DNA of 7,623 nt from QPIN01 sp964535875. GTDB lineage: Bacteria; Pseudomonadota; Gammaproteobacteria; Methylococcales; Methylomonadaceae. Below, in pieces: positions 1 to 6,247 of the stretch (position 1 is the first letter of the stretch; the number at the start of each line of letters is the position of its first letter). Location: contig CAZHUE010000133.1 of the NCBI GenBank assembly GCA_964535875.1, forward strand, positions 1 to 7,623, written 5' to 3'. Made by a program: the position numbers and the translations under genes. A model generated the notes under the pieces. That model had not been told where the DNA came from, did not search any database, and worked only from the letters and a program-made list of their open reading frames with translations.

Positions 1-5
1 TGCAT
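1..5 (-). CDS. Start of a leftward gene, cut by window edge
   Basis: Read on the minus strand, the first bases contain a purine-rich run with GGGAGGGAGG followed by TAGGC and an ATG at 5-3. This is one of the best Shine-Dalgarno sequences in the window and sits at normal spacing, so a gene divergent from argG probably begins here and runs out of the window. Only the start codon and two further bases are visible, so nothing can be said about the product. The alternative is a chance purine tract. The shared upstream region of about 130 bases would hold both promoters; a weak minus-strand -10 (TACAAT, plus-strand 51-56) is the only candidate I see for this gene. Confidence 0.35.
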
Positions 6-96
6 GCCTACCTCCCTCCCTTTTTTACCTTCCATACTTTTTCTATTCCTATTGTAAATATTGGTTTTTACTTATGAGGAGTAAGCAAAAGGTATG

Positions 97-102
97 TATA
101 AT
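97..102 (+). promoter_or_regulatory. Candidate -10 box for argG
   Basis: A perfect TATAAT lies 34 bases before the argG start and is preceded directly by TATG. No good -35 hexamer is found at 16-18 bases upstream, so the assignment rests on the -10 alone in an AT-rich background. No ARG-box-like palindrome for ArgR was recognised between this site and the start codon. Confidence 0.35.
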
Positions 103-136
103 TAAAAGAATTTAATAGTTAGAGTATTAGGGCATT

Positions 137-1351
137 ATGTCAGGAATTGATAAGGTTGTATTGGCTTATTCTGGTGGATTGGATACATCTGTAATCTTAA
201 AATGGTTAGAAGATGTATATTCTTGTGAAGTGGTAACATTTACTGCGGATATTGGTCAAGGAGGAGAAGTAGATCCAGCTAGAGCTAAAGCTGTGGCGAT
301 GGGAATTAAAGAAATTTACATAGAGGATATGCGTGAGGAGTTTGCCAAGGATTTCATTTTTCCAATGTTTCGAGCAAATGCTATTTATGAAGGGGAATAT
401 TTATTAGGAACATCTATTGCTAGACCTTTGATTGCTAAACGGTTGATAGAAATTGCCAATGAAACAGGGGCTCAGGCTATTTCTCATGGAGCGACCGGAA
501 AAGGAAATGATCAAGTGCGGTTTGAGTTAGGAGCTTATGCTTTACGACCTGATATTCATATCATTGCTCCTTGGCGGGAGTGGGATCTAAACTCACGACA
601 ATCTTTATTAGCTTATGCTGAGAAACACGGAATTGCAATTGAAATGAAAAAAGGTAAGGCATCACCCTATTCAATGGATGCAAATTCCTTACATATTTCA
701 TATGAAGGCGGTATTCTTGAAGATCCTTGGACTGAGCCTGAAGAAGATATGTGGCTCTGGAGCGTTTCGCCAGAAAATGCGCCTGATCAACCTACATATA
801 TTGAATTAAGCTATATTAAAGGGGATATTATCGCTGTTGATGGTATACCCCATAGCCCCGCTGAGGTAATGGAAAAATTGAATCACTTGGGTGGAGCTAA
901 CGGAATTGGGCGAGATGATATAGTCGAGAATCGATATGTGGGCATGAAGTCTAGGGGATGTTATGAAACACCTGCCGGTACCATTATGCTAAAAGCTCAT
1001 CGAGCAATTGAGTCTTTAACGCTTGATAGAGAGGTTGCACATTTAAAAGATGAACTAATGCCCCGTTACGCTACTTTGATTTATAACGGTTATTGGTGGA
1101 GTCCAGAACGTAAAATGTTACAAGGGATGATTGATGATTCTCAGATCTCGGTAAATGGAAAAGTAAGAGTAAAGCTATATAAAGGAAGCGTTTCTGTTGT
1201 TGGTAGGGTTTCAGAAACCGATAGTTTATTTGATGAGAATATTGCAACGTTTGAAGATGATGAGGGAGCTTATAATCAAAAAGATGCAGAAGGATTTATT
1301 AAATTAAATGCATTAAGGATGAGAATTGCGGCAAAAAAAGCAAACAGGTAA
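137..1351 (+). CDS. argG: Argininosuccinate synthase
   Basis: This cytoplasmic enzyme joins citrulline and aspartate, using ATP, to form argininosuccinate, the penultimate step of arginine synthesis. The 404-residue protein has the usual length for the short bacterial form. The PP-loop ATP pyrophosphatase motif AYSGGLDTS is at residues 10-18, and the second family signature GATGKGNDQVRF at 118-129. The block YEGEYLLGTSIARPLIAK (84-101) and the tetramer-forming C-terminal half (about 175-404) are intact. The start is supported by AGGG four bases upstream and by the conserved beginning MSGIDKVVLAYSGG. No argH or other arginine gene is adjacent, so it appears to be a single transcription unit. 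No frameshift or missing key residue is seen. Confidence 0.98.
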   Translation: MSGIDKVVLAYSGGLDTSVILKWLEDVYSCEVVTFTADIGQGGEVDPARAKAVAMGIKEIYIEDMREEFAKDFIFPMFRANAIYEGEYLLGTSIARPLIAKRLIEIANETGAQAISHGATGKGNDQVRFELGAYALRPDIHIIAPWREWDLNSRQSLLAYAEKHGIAIEMKKGKASPYSMDANSLHISYEGGILEDPWTEPEEDMWLWSVSPENAPDQPTYIELSYIKGDIIAVDGIPHSPAEVMEKLNHLGGANGIGRDDIVENRYVGMKSRGCYETPAGTIMLKAHRAIESLTLDREVAHLKDELMPRYATLIYNGYWWSPERKMLQGMIDDSQISVNGKVRVKLYKGSVSVVGRVSETDSLFDENIATFEDDEGAYNQKDAEGFIKLNALRMRIAAKKANR

Positions 1352-1384
1352 AAAATAGTGTATCTAATGACAAGCCAAGTGTGA

Positions 1385-1435
1385 GAGACAACTAGTTAAA
1401 ACATAGAAATCATTGAGTTTTACTGAGGGGGTCTC
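1385..1435. repeat. Nested inverted repeat downstream of argG
   Basis: GAGAC (1385-1389) pairs with GTCTC (1431-1435), and inside it AGTTAAAAC (1394-1402) pairs with GTTTTACT (1417-1424) with one bulged T, leaving a 14-base loop. The two stems are separated by an internal loop of four and six bases. No T-run follows, so it is not a standard intrinsic terminator. It may be a 3' end structure of the argG transcript, or chance in AT-rich DNA. Confidence 0.3.
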
Positions 1436-1503
1436 CAAAGTATAAAAAGAAAGTAGAACTTAGCATAGGCTCAAATTATTAGGGCATAGTTTTTTTAAAC
1501 TTG

Positions 1504-1509
1504 TATAAT
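1504..1509 (+). promoter_or_regulatory. Candidate -10 box for the two-helix membrane protein
   Basis: A perfect TATAAT preceded by TTG lies 62 bases before the ATG at 1572, behind a T-run (1490-1496). The -35 position (1481-1486, AGGGCA) matches the consensus poorly. A separate promoter is plausible because 220 bases part this gene from argG. Confidence 0.35.
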
Positions 1510-1571
1510 GAGAATAATGTGTTTATTACAATTCTCAGTGTTGGGGGAATAACAATAATAATGAGTGTAAT

Positions 1572-2213
1572 ATGCGTGAGTTAAAATCAGAATTAGTTAA
1601 TGCCAAAGAGCAGCGTGACATAGTAATTCTGCAAAATAATCCACAACACCAAAGTTTGGTTAAGGCAAATAGGTTTTTATTATTGTTGGCATCCTCATTA
1701 ATGGTGTTTGTTTTCATCTTGGGTTTTTTATTAATACCCACAGATAATATGTTGGATGATTTTCAGTCTAACAAAAAAATGAAAACAGCGGCTGTATATA
1801 CTATTGAAAATCCAGCGTTATCAGCAGAAATTAATGCTTTGAAGAGTCAATTTGTTGGTTTGATAAGTGGCTCTATTGAAAGTAAGTTGAAAATGTTAGA
1901 AGAAAGTATTCGTAAGGGTAGTGTTATTGCTTCTTTGGATGTTGTGGAAGACTTAAGATCTGATGTCAAGGTTTTACAGACTTATTCTGTACCAATTCGT
2001 TCTAATGAAAAAAGAGATCTGAAAAACCAGGGAAATGCAGATATATTGAAAGAAGTTTCACAGTTAAAAAGTTTGATTTATCTTACGTTAACATCATGTG
2101 GACTAATGATTGCAGCGATATGTGGCTTTTGGGTTAGAAGGCACTTTCGATTAGGTCATTCTGCTTCATCATCACTGGAGTATAGAGCTGGGCTAGTAGT
2201 AAAGAAGGATTAG
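1572..2213 (+). CDS. Unrecognised two-helix membrane protein with periplasmic coiled coil
   Basis: I do not recognise this 213-residue protein. A hydrophilic N-terminus (1-34) leads into a hydrophobic helix at about 35-56. Residues 57-167 form a soluble stretch with heptad-like runs at about 83-137 (around EINALKSQF and LKMLEESI). A second hydrophobic helix lies at about 168-188, followed by the basic tail RRHFR. Positive charges flank the outer ends of both helices (K31, R34 and R189-R193) while D58, D62 and D63 follow helix one, so both termini are probably cytoplasmic with a periplasmic coiled-coil loop. It could be a membrane scaffold or a sensor-like protein without a signalling domain; no catalytic motif is seen. 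The ATG at 1572 is the only start in its open frame, since TAA closes the frame at 1515-1517. It lacks a good ribosome binding site. Real-gene status is supported by the ordered topology and the terminator right after it. Confidence 0.75.
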   Translation: MRELKSELVNAKEQRDIVILQNNPQHQSLVKANRFLLLLASSLMVFVFILGFLLIPTDNMLDDFQSNKKMKTAAVYTIENPALSAEINALKSQFVGLISGSIESKLKMLEESIRKGSVIASLDVVEDLRSDVKVLQTYSVPIRSNEKRDLKNQGNADILKEVSQLKSLIYLTLTSCGLMIAAICGFWVRRHFRLGHSASSSLEYRAGLVVKKD

Positions 2214-2233
2214 GATATATATTAAACATAATC

Positions 2234-2280
2234 AAAGCCGCTTTGTGTTGTTTTTAATTACACACAAAAGCGGCTTTTTT
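2234..2280 (+). terminator. Strong intrinsic terminator
   Basis: AAAGCCGCTTTGTGT (2234-2248) pairs with ACACAAAAGCGGCTTT (2262-2277) with a single bulged base. The loop is 13 bases long, and the T-run extends to 2280. It lies 20 bases after the membrane-protein stop. On the other strand the stem is followed by only three T residues before other bases, so it may end the facing cytochrome transcript less efficiently. Confidence 0.9.
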
Positions 2281-2301
2281 GTAAAATTTACTTAAGAAAC
2301 G

Positions 2302-2637
2302 TCATTTACTTAGGAATTTGTAAACAGCATCTATTGCCTGGTCTTCAGAGTAGCCTGCTTTTTTGACTGGACCAACAGCCATAATAGCCGCCATTGCTTT
2401 TGGCATGCCATTTTTACCATTTTTTAATGTATCTGAGAAACTTGCTTTATCAAGTTCACCTGCTTTAATTAAAGCTGCTAGTTGTGGATTTGAACCAATA
2501 TCATGACATGCTCCACAGCCACGGCCAAAAGCACGATCATAGATTTTTTGCCCTACTTTTATTTCTTCGTCAGCTAATGCTTGTCCACTTAAACCAATTA
2601 AAGCAATTCCTGCTAATGTACCTAATATTTTTTTCAT
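2302..2637 (-). CDS. Small periplasmic monohaem cytochrome c (class I)
   Basis: This is a 111-residue precursor for a periplasmic electron carrier. Residues 1-22 form a Sec signal peptide (KK, hydrophobic core, cleavage after ALA before DEE), leaving a mature protein of about 89 residues. A single haem-binding site CGACH is at 41-45. The likely sixth ligand is M78 in NGMPKAM, though M82 and M86 are nearby alternatives. The C-terminal helix DQAIDAVYKFLSK ends like other class I cytochromes. The start is firm, since GAGAGGAAGT sits just before the ATG. The gene is alone, 186 bases from the lipoprotein gene upstream on the same strand, and faces the terminator at 2234-2280. No oxidase or dehydrogenase gene is next to it, so its partner cannot be inferred. 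The overall shape resembles c5/c553-type carriers; the exact subfamily is uncertain. Confidence 0.92.
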   Translation of the reverse strand: MKKILGTLAGIALIGLSGQALADEEIKVGQKIYDRAFGRGCGACHDIGSNPQLAALIKAGELDKASFSDTLKNGKNGMPKAMAAIMAVGPVKKAGYSEDQAIDAVYKFLSK

Positions 2638-2728
2638 ACTTCCTCTCTCATCGCGATTAAAATTACTAACTTACTAACTAAAGAGTAGTAAAAGTTAGTT
2701 CAAACAAATCATAAACCCTTAAAAGGAT

Positions 2729-2734
2729 ATTATA
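2729..2734 (-). promoter_or_regulatory. Candidate -10 box for the cytochrome c gene
   Basis: On the minus strand this is TATAAT, 91 bases before the cytochrome start. The -35 at 17 bases (TTAGAT) is weak, and a TTGAAT overlaps the spacer. The leader then carries a tandem TTACTAAC duplication (plus-strand 2663-2678) and an 8-base inverted repeat (2665-2672 with 2692-2699). Confidence 0.3.
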
Positions 2735-2823
2735 TTTTAAAGTATAATTCAATCTAATTTATAAAATTTAGTTGTTAGATACACGGTTCATAATTATTAC
2801 TGTTAGGACTGAATTTTACTGAA

Positions 2824-3783
2824 TTATGGTTTAATTCGCCATTTTTGTAAAAAGCCATTAGTAGCAATACTTGAAAATTTCTTGTTGTTGTCAGAAAAGC
2901 CGAAGGATAAAATTGTTGCCGCTGTTGGTCGCCAGCTTTCTTCTTTTTTTGGTCGCCAATATTGTTTTTGTTTGCCTGATCTAACTTTCCAAAGTTCAAT
3001 GCGTTCGCTAGTGTGCCCAAGGAGCAAAAACTTGTCGTTTCTTGAAAATTTAGCAGCGGAATAAGTGATCAGTTTAGGGCCAAGTTTTTTATGAAGTTTC
3101 CCATTTGAAATTTTCCACAATTGACTTTGGCTTAATGCTCCATTTGTAAAAACATATTTATTATCATGGCTTATGGCTACAGTTGACAGGTTATTTTGAT
3201 GTTTCCATGTATATTTTATTTTACCAGTTGATAAATCCCAAAGTTTTGCAGTTTGATCGTCAGATCCTGTTAATGCATATTTTCCGTTATAAGATATATC
3301 AGTAACAGAGACCCTGTCATCATGGGTAAAAGCAAATTTTGTCCTACCTGATTGTAAGGACAAATAAATGGCCTTTTCAGATAACCCTATTAATGCAAAT
3401 TGACCATCGGGTGATATTTTAATACTCTGAATATTGGCTAAGCCCCAGATCGATAATAATGTTCCATCCCTTATTCGCCACCAAGCTATAGAGTTTTTTT
3501 CTGCTGTAATAGCGAGTTCTTCGTTAGGGGAGATATCACTAGCGATAATCCCACTTTCTTGATCCGTATGTTTCCATTTATGAATGAGTGATGGTTTACC
3601 TTTGGTTTTCCATAATTCACCATAACCCTCCATAGTTCCTAATAAGGCATAGTTGGCTGATAAGGTGGCAGAAAACACACCATTTTTGGCTAATGAAGTG
3701 GTTTTCATTGGTTTAGGTGTTTGGTCACATGCAACCAGAATGGTTGTAAGAATGATAAACATTGATTTTGTTAGTCTAAGCAT
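2824..3783 (-). CDS. Lipoprotein with seven WD40-like repeats (beta-propeller)
   Basis: The 319-residue protein starts with a lipoprotein signal peptide: two basic residues, a hydrophobic core and a lipobox LVAC with the acylated cysteine at 19. Aspartate follows that cysteine, which in enterobacteria retains lipoproteins in the inner membrane; whether that holds here is inference. Seven repeats of about 35-40 residues follow at roughly 36-71, 79-114, 118-153, 158-194, 199-235, 241-277 and 290-317. Repeat four, SDDQTAKLWD with ISYNGKYALTG, is the most canonical. Seven blades would close one propeller, typically a protein-binding platform; no enzymatic residues are seen. The gene begins 16 bases after the cysG stop, so it is probably co-transcribed. 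I chose the ATG at 3783; a TTG at 3792 would add three residues. Neither has a clear ribosome binding site, which suggests translational coupling to cysG. The partner is unknown. Confidence 0.87.
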   Translation of the reverse strand: MLRLTKSMFIILTTILVACDQTPKPMKTTSLAKNGVFSATLSANYALLGTMEGYGELWKTKGKPSLIHKWKHTDQESGIIASDISPNEELAITAEKNSIAWWRIRDGTLLSIWGLANIQSIKISPDGQFALIGLSEKAIYLSLQSGRTKFAFTHDDRVSVTDISYNGKYALTGSDDQTAKLWDLSTGKIKYTWKHQNNLSTVAISHDNKYVFTNGALSQSQLWKISNGKLHKKLGPKLITYSAAKFSRNDKFLLLGHTSERIELWKVRSGKQKQYWRPKKEESWRPTAATILSFGFSDNNKKFSSIATNGFLQKWRIKP

Positions 3784-3799
3784 ATGATACAAACATAGT

Positions 3800-5191
3800 T
3801 TATGAAGGTTGATTTACTTTAAACCAGTTTAATTTATCATGTAAAGTAACTACCGTACCAACAATAATCAATGTAGGTGCTTTTATATTCTTAGAGGAAG
3901 CGAGTTGAGGTAAAGTCTTTAGGGTTCCAGTAACTACAAGTTGATTAGGCGTTGTTCCTTGCTGAATAATTGCAATTGGGTGATTATTTGAACAGCCGTT
4001 GTCAATGAGGGATTGGCAAATTTTAGCTAGGCTAGAAAGTCCCATATAAAAAACAACAGTTTGATTTGCGGCTGTTAATTGCTGCCAATTTAAGTTAATA
4101 GTGCCATCTTTAAGATGTCCAGTTACAAAAATACAGGATTGGGCATGATCTCTATGAGTTAAAGGTATACCTGCGTAAGTTGCACACCCAGAGGCGGCAG
4201 TGATGCCAGGCACCACTTGAAAACTGATATTTTGATCTAGTAATGTTTCAATTTCTTCACCGCCTCGTCCAAAGATAAAAGGATCTCCCCCTTTAAGGCG
4301 GACTACCCGTTTTCCTTTTTTGGCAAGAGAAGCGAGTAATTCATTAATTGAGTTTTGTGGCAGGCTATGGTTCTGTTTTTGTTTTCCCACGTATATTTTT
4401 TCTGAATCTCGCCGTGTTAAATCTAGTATTTCAGGAGAAACAAGACGGTCATAAAGGACTACATCTGCTTGTTGCATGAGTCGCAAGGCTCTAAAGGTGA
4501 GTAAGTCAGGGTCACCAGGCCCTGCACCAACTAGGTAAACTTCTCCTACATGACTATCTTCAGTATTAGCTAATAGTTTTTTAAATTGATTTTCTGCTTC
4601 TTGTTGTCTGCCAGCAAAAACCAGTTCAGAAATTTTTCCTTGTAATGCCAATTCCCAAAAAACTCTCCGCTGAGAAGGATCTTTTATTTGCTCTTTTACA
4701 GAGTTTCTAAATTTTTCAGCTAATTGAGCTAGCTGGCCATAGGCCGGGGCAATGATACTTTCAATTTTAGCCCGTAATAGTCGAGCTAAAACAGGTGATA
4801 CACCGCCAGATGAGACGGCAGCAATTAGAGGAGAACGGTCAATAATTGCGGGAAAGATAAAACTGCAAAGTTTTGGGTCGTCTACAACATTAACGGGAAT
4901 GTTTTCTTCTGTTGCAGATTGAGAAACTAGTCGGTTAGTGCTTGAGTCATTAGTGGCAGAAACGATTAAGCGAAAACCTTTTACATCAGATGCTTCAAAT
5001 ATTTTTTCTTTTATGATTAGCCTGTTGTTATCTTGCATACTGGAAATAGTAGGACTAATTTCTTTGGCAATCACTGTAATGACAGCACCTGCTCTTAATA
5101 ATAGCTCGATTTTACGGGTTGCAATCGTTCCAGCACCAACAACAAGGCAATTTTGTTCATCTAATTTTAAAAAAAGTGGGAAATAATCCAT
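3800..5191 (-). CDS. cysG: Sirohaem synthase (uroporphyrinogen methyltransferase / precorrin-2 dehydrogenase / ferrochelatase)
   Basis: This cytoplasmic enzyme makes sirohaem from uroporphyrinogen III: two SAM-dependent methylations, NAD-dependent oxidation of precorrin-2, then iron insertion. The 463 residues match the fused enterobacterial form (about 457). The N-terminal dehydrogenase/chelatase half has the NAD-binding GAGTIATRK (19-27), D104 in NVVDDP as the catalytic aspartate and S128 in AVSSGG, the serine phosphorylated in Salmonella. A linker (about 145-215) leads to the methyltransferase half with VGAGPGDPDLLT (221-232), YDRLVS (247-252), VGK (268-270), LKGGDPFIFGRGGEE (299-313), VPGITAASG (327-335) and FYMGL (381-385). 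All expected key residues are present. The ATG start gives the conserved MDYFPLFLKL, but only a weak distant GAG precedes it. The WD40 lipoprotein follows closely, and a TusA-like gene is divergent. Sirohaem serves sulfite or nitrite reductase; neither gene is in the window. Confidence 0.97.
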   Translation of the reverse strand: MDYFPLFLKLDEQNCLVVGAGTIATRKIELLLRAGAVITVIAKEISPTISSMQDNNRLIIKEKIFEASDVKGFRLIVSATNDSSTNRLVSQSATEENIPVNVVDDPKLCSFIFPAIIDRSPLIAAVSSGGVSPVLARLLRAKIESIIAPAYGQLAQLAEKFRNSVKEQIKDPSQRRVFWELALQGKISELVFAGRQQEAENQFKKLLANTEDSHVGEVYLVGAGPGDPDLLTFRALRLMQQADVVLYDRLVSPEILDLTRRDSEKIYVGKQKQNHSLPQNSINELLASLAKKGKRVVRLKGGDPFIFGRGGEEIETLLDQNISFQVVPGITAASGCATYAGIPLTHRDHAQSCIFVTGHLKDGTINLNWQQLTAANQTVVFYMGLSSLAKICQSLIDNGCSNNHPIAIIQQGTTPNQLVVTGTLKTLPQLASSKNIKAPTLIIVGTVVTLHDKLNWFKVNQPS

Positions 5192-5228
5192 CGTTATTTT
5201 TGATTCTCGAAATCTTTTTAAGGGTGAT

Positions 5229-5234
5229 ATTATA
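5229..5234 (-). promoter_or_regulatory. Candidate -10 box for cysG
   Basis: TATAAT on the minus strand lies 37 bases before the cysG start within the 78-base divergent gap. The best -35 match at 16 bases is only TTAATT. For the divergent gene, a GATAAT at 5248-5253 on the plus strand is a possible -10. The two would lie about 15 bases apart, so expression from the two promoters may interfere. Confidence 0.35.
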
Positions 5235-5269
5235 AGTTAATCTTTGAGATAATTAAGTAAACAAAATTT

Positions 5270-5503
5270 ATGATTGAAGTTGATTTAGAAGTTGATGCCA
5301 GTGGCTTAAATTGCCCTTTACCTCTTTTGCGCTTAAAAAAAGGATTGATGGAGATACAGGGTGGAGCAATAATTAAAATTATTGCAACAGACCCTGCTGC
5401 TCATTTGGATATCGGCGTTTATATTGAACAAACTGAGCATACGATGATAGAGTTTCTAAAAGACCAAGGGACACAGGTTTTTTATATTAAGAAGAAGGAG
5501 TAG
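5270..5503 (+). CDS. TusA/SirA-family sulfur carrier protein
   Basis: The 77-residue protein has the full length of the TusA/YedF/SirA family. The diagnostic CPxP motif is C15-P16-L17-P18 in ASGLNCPLP, with C15 the expected persulfide-carrying cysteine. The following helix (about 16-29) and the strand IIKIIATDPAAHLDI (34-48) match the two-layer fold, and the DPA box resembles TusA more than YedF. Family members pass sulfane sulfur to tRNA thiolation, molybdenum cofactor synthesis or dissimilatory sulfur oxidation; which applies here is not visible, since no tusBCD or rhodanese gene is adjacent. It is divergent from cysG by 78 bases and converges on smpB, with 18 bases between stops. The start lacks a clear ribosome binding site, but no earlier start improves the alignment. 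I left out the symbol because the subfamily is not certain. Confidence 0.9.
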   Translation: MIEVDLEVDASGLNCPLPLLRLKKGLMEIQGGAIIKIIATDPAAHLDIGVYIEQTEHTMIEFLKDQGTQVFYIKKKE

Positions 5504-5521
5504 TCGCTTAGGTCTTGAGAA

Positions 5522-6007
5522 TTACGCATGTTTCATAAGACGTTCTTTGTCGCGTTGCCAATCTCTGTCTTTTGACGCTGAGCGTTTGTCATGTAATTTT
5601 TTACCTTTAGCTAAACCTATTTTAAGTTTTGCTCGGCCTCGTATCCAATACATTGATAGGGGAACAATGGTATATCCCTTGCGCTCAACACCACCAATTA
5701 ATTTACTTAATTCATAGCTATGGAGCAGTAATTTTTTTTTTCGAATAGTATCAGGTACTATGTGAGTCGATGCGGATAGTAATGGAGATATATGGGCAGA
5801 TAAAAGCCACGCTTCACCTTTATGAATACTGATATGACTTTCTTTTAGCTGGATTCTGCCCTCTCTTAAACTCTTGACTTCCCATCCTTCTAATACTAAG
5901 CCTGCTTCGAATTGCTCTTCAATAAAAAACTCATGACTTGCTTGCCTGTTTACGGCAATTGTATTATCTGTTTGCTTGTTCTTTTTTTTGGATTTTTTAC
6001 CAGCCAT
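5522..6007 (-). CDS. smpB: SsrA-binding protein SmpB
   Basis: SmpB binds tmRNA and brings it to stalled ribosomes for trans-translation. The 161 residues equal the usual length. The OB-fold core runs from about 16 to 130 with RQASHEFFIEEQFEAGLVL (21-39), the hallmark GWEVKSLREGR (41-51), STHIVPD (80-86) and LYWIRGRAKLKIG-like strands (120-131). The tail GLAKGKKLHDKR (131-142) and the following basic helix are complete; this part enters the ribosomal mRNA channel. The ATG at 6007 gives the typical lysine-rich start MAGKKSKKK, though no Shine-Dalgarno sequence is seen before it. It converges on the TusA-like gene with 18 bases between stops and no clear terminator, so the transcripts may overlap. 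No ssrA gene is visible in the window. Confidence 0.97.
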   Translation of the reverse strand: MAGKKSKKKNKQTDNTIAVNRQASHEFFIEEQFEAGLVLEGWEVKSLREGRIQLKESHISIHKGEAWLLSAHISPLLSASTHIVPDTIRKKKLLLHSYELSKLIGGVERKGYTIVPLSMYWIRGRAKLKIGLAKGKKLHDKRSASKDRDWQRDKERLMKHA

Positions 6008-6042
6008 AACGATGAAAATTATTTTTAAACTGACGAAATAGA

Positions 6043-6072
6043 ATTATTCTGGTATTTTACTCTATTTAGCAA
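6043..6072 (-). promoter_or_regulatory. Candidate smpB promoter
   Basis: On the minus strand TTGCTA (plus-strand 6067-6072) and AATAAT (6043-6048) are 18 bases apart, with four and five matches to the sigma-70 hexamers. The -10 lies 35 bases before the smpB start. AT-rich sequence makes chance matches common. Confidence 0.35.
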
Positions 6073-6109
6073 AGGGATGGATGTGGATTTTATAGCGAGT
6101 CGGCTTTTG

Positions 6110-6139
6110 TTGATAGCCATGTGTTTAAATTAGCATAAA
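6110..6139 (+). promoter_or_regulatory. Candidate promoter for the NSS transporter
   Basis: TTGATA (6110-6115) and CATAAA (6134-6139) are 18 bases apart, five and four matches to consensus. A second possibility is TTGACT (6172-6177) with a poor TAACAA at 6195-6200. Downstream lie a 10-base palindrome CTAAATTTAG (6152-6161) and a direct repeat ACGTAACTA (6146-6154 and 6217-6225), which could be operator elements. Confidence 0.3.
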
Positions 6140-6247
6140 TAAACGACGTAACTAAATTTAGCGTTGTGGTATTGACTTAACCGAAAGACATCTGTAACAA
6201 AACCTGCGGGAATATAACGTAACTATTTTGGGGTATTAGGCATAACA

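Noticed and set aside
74..115. Thirteen-codon ORF before argG as an arginine attenuator leader
   Set aside because: It has only two scattered arginine codons, no ribosome binding site and no following terminator-antiterminator pair.
1535..1741. Minus-strand ORF of 68 codons
   Set aside because: It overlaps the N-terminal part of the membrane-protein gene on the opposite strand, shows no domain and has no sensible start context.
2789..2828. Inverted repeat CATAATT/AATTATG as a terminator for the lipoprotein gene
   Set aside because: Seven AT-only pairs, mostly, with a loop of about 26 bases and no T-run on the minus strand; no real terminator signature.
2775..3064. Two ORFs of 60-81 codons, one per strand, over the end of the lipoprotein gene
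   Set aside because: Both overlap the WD40 repeats in other frames and have low-complexity, non-protein-like composition.
4938..5186. Plus-strand ORF of 82 codons inside cysG
   Set aside because: It lies opposite the conserved NAD-binding region of cysG, whose reading is certain.
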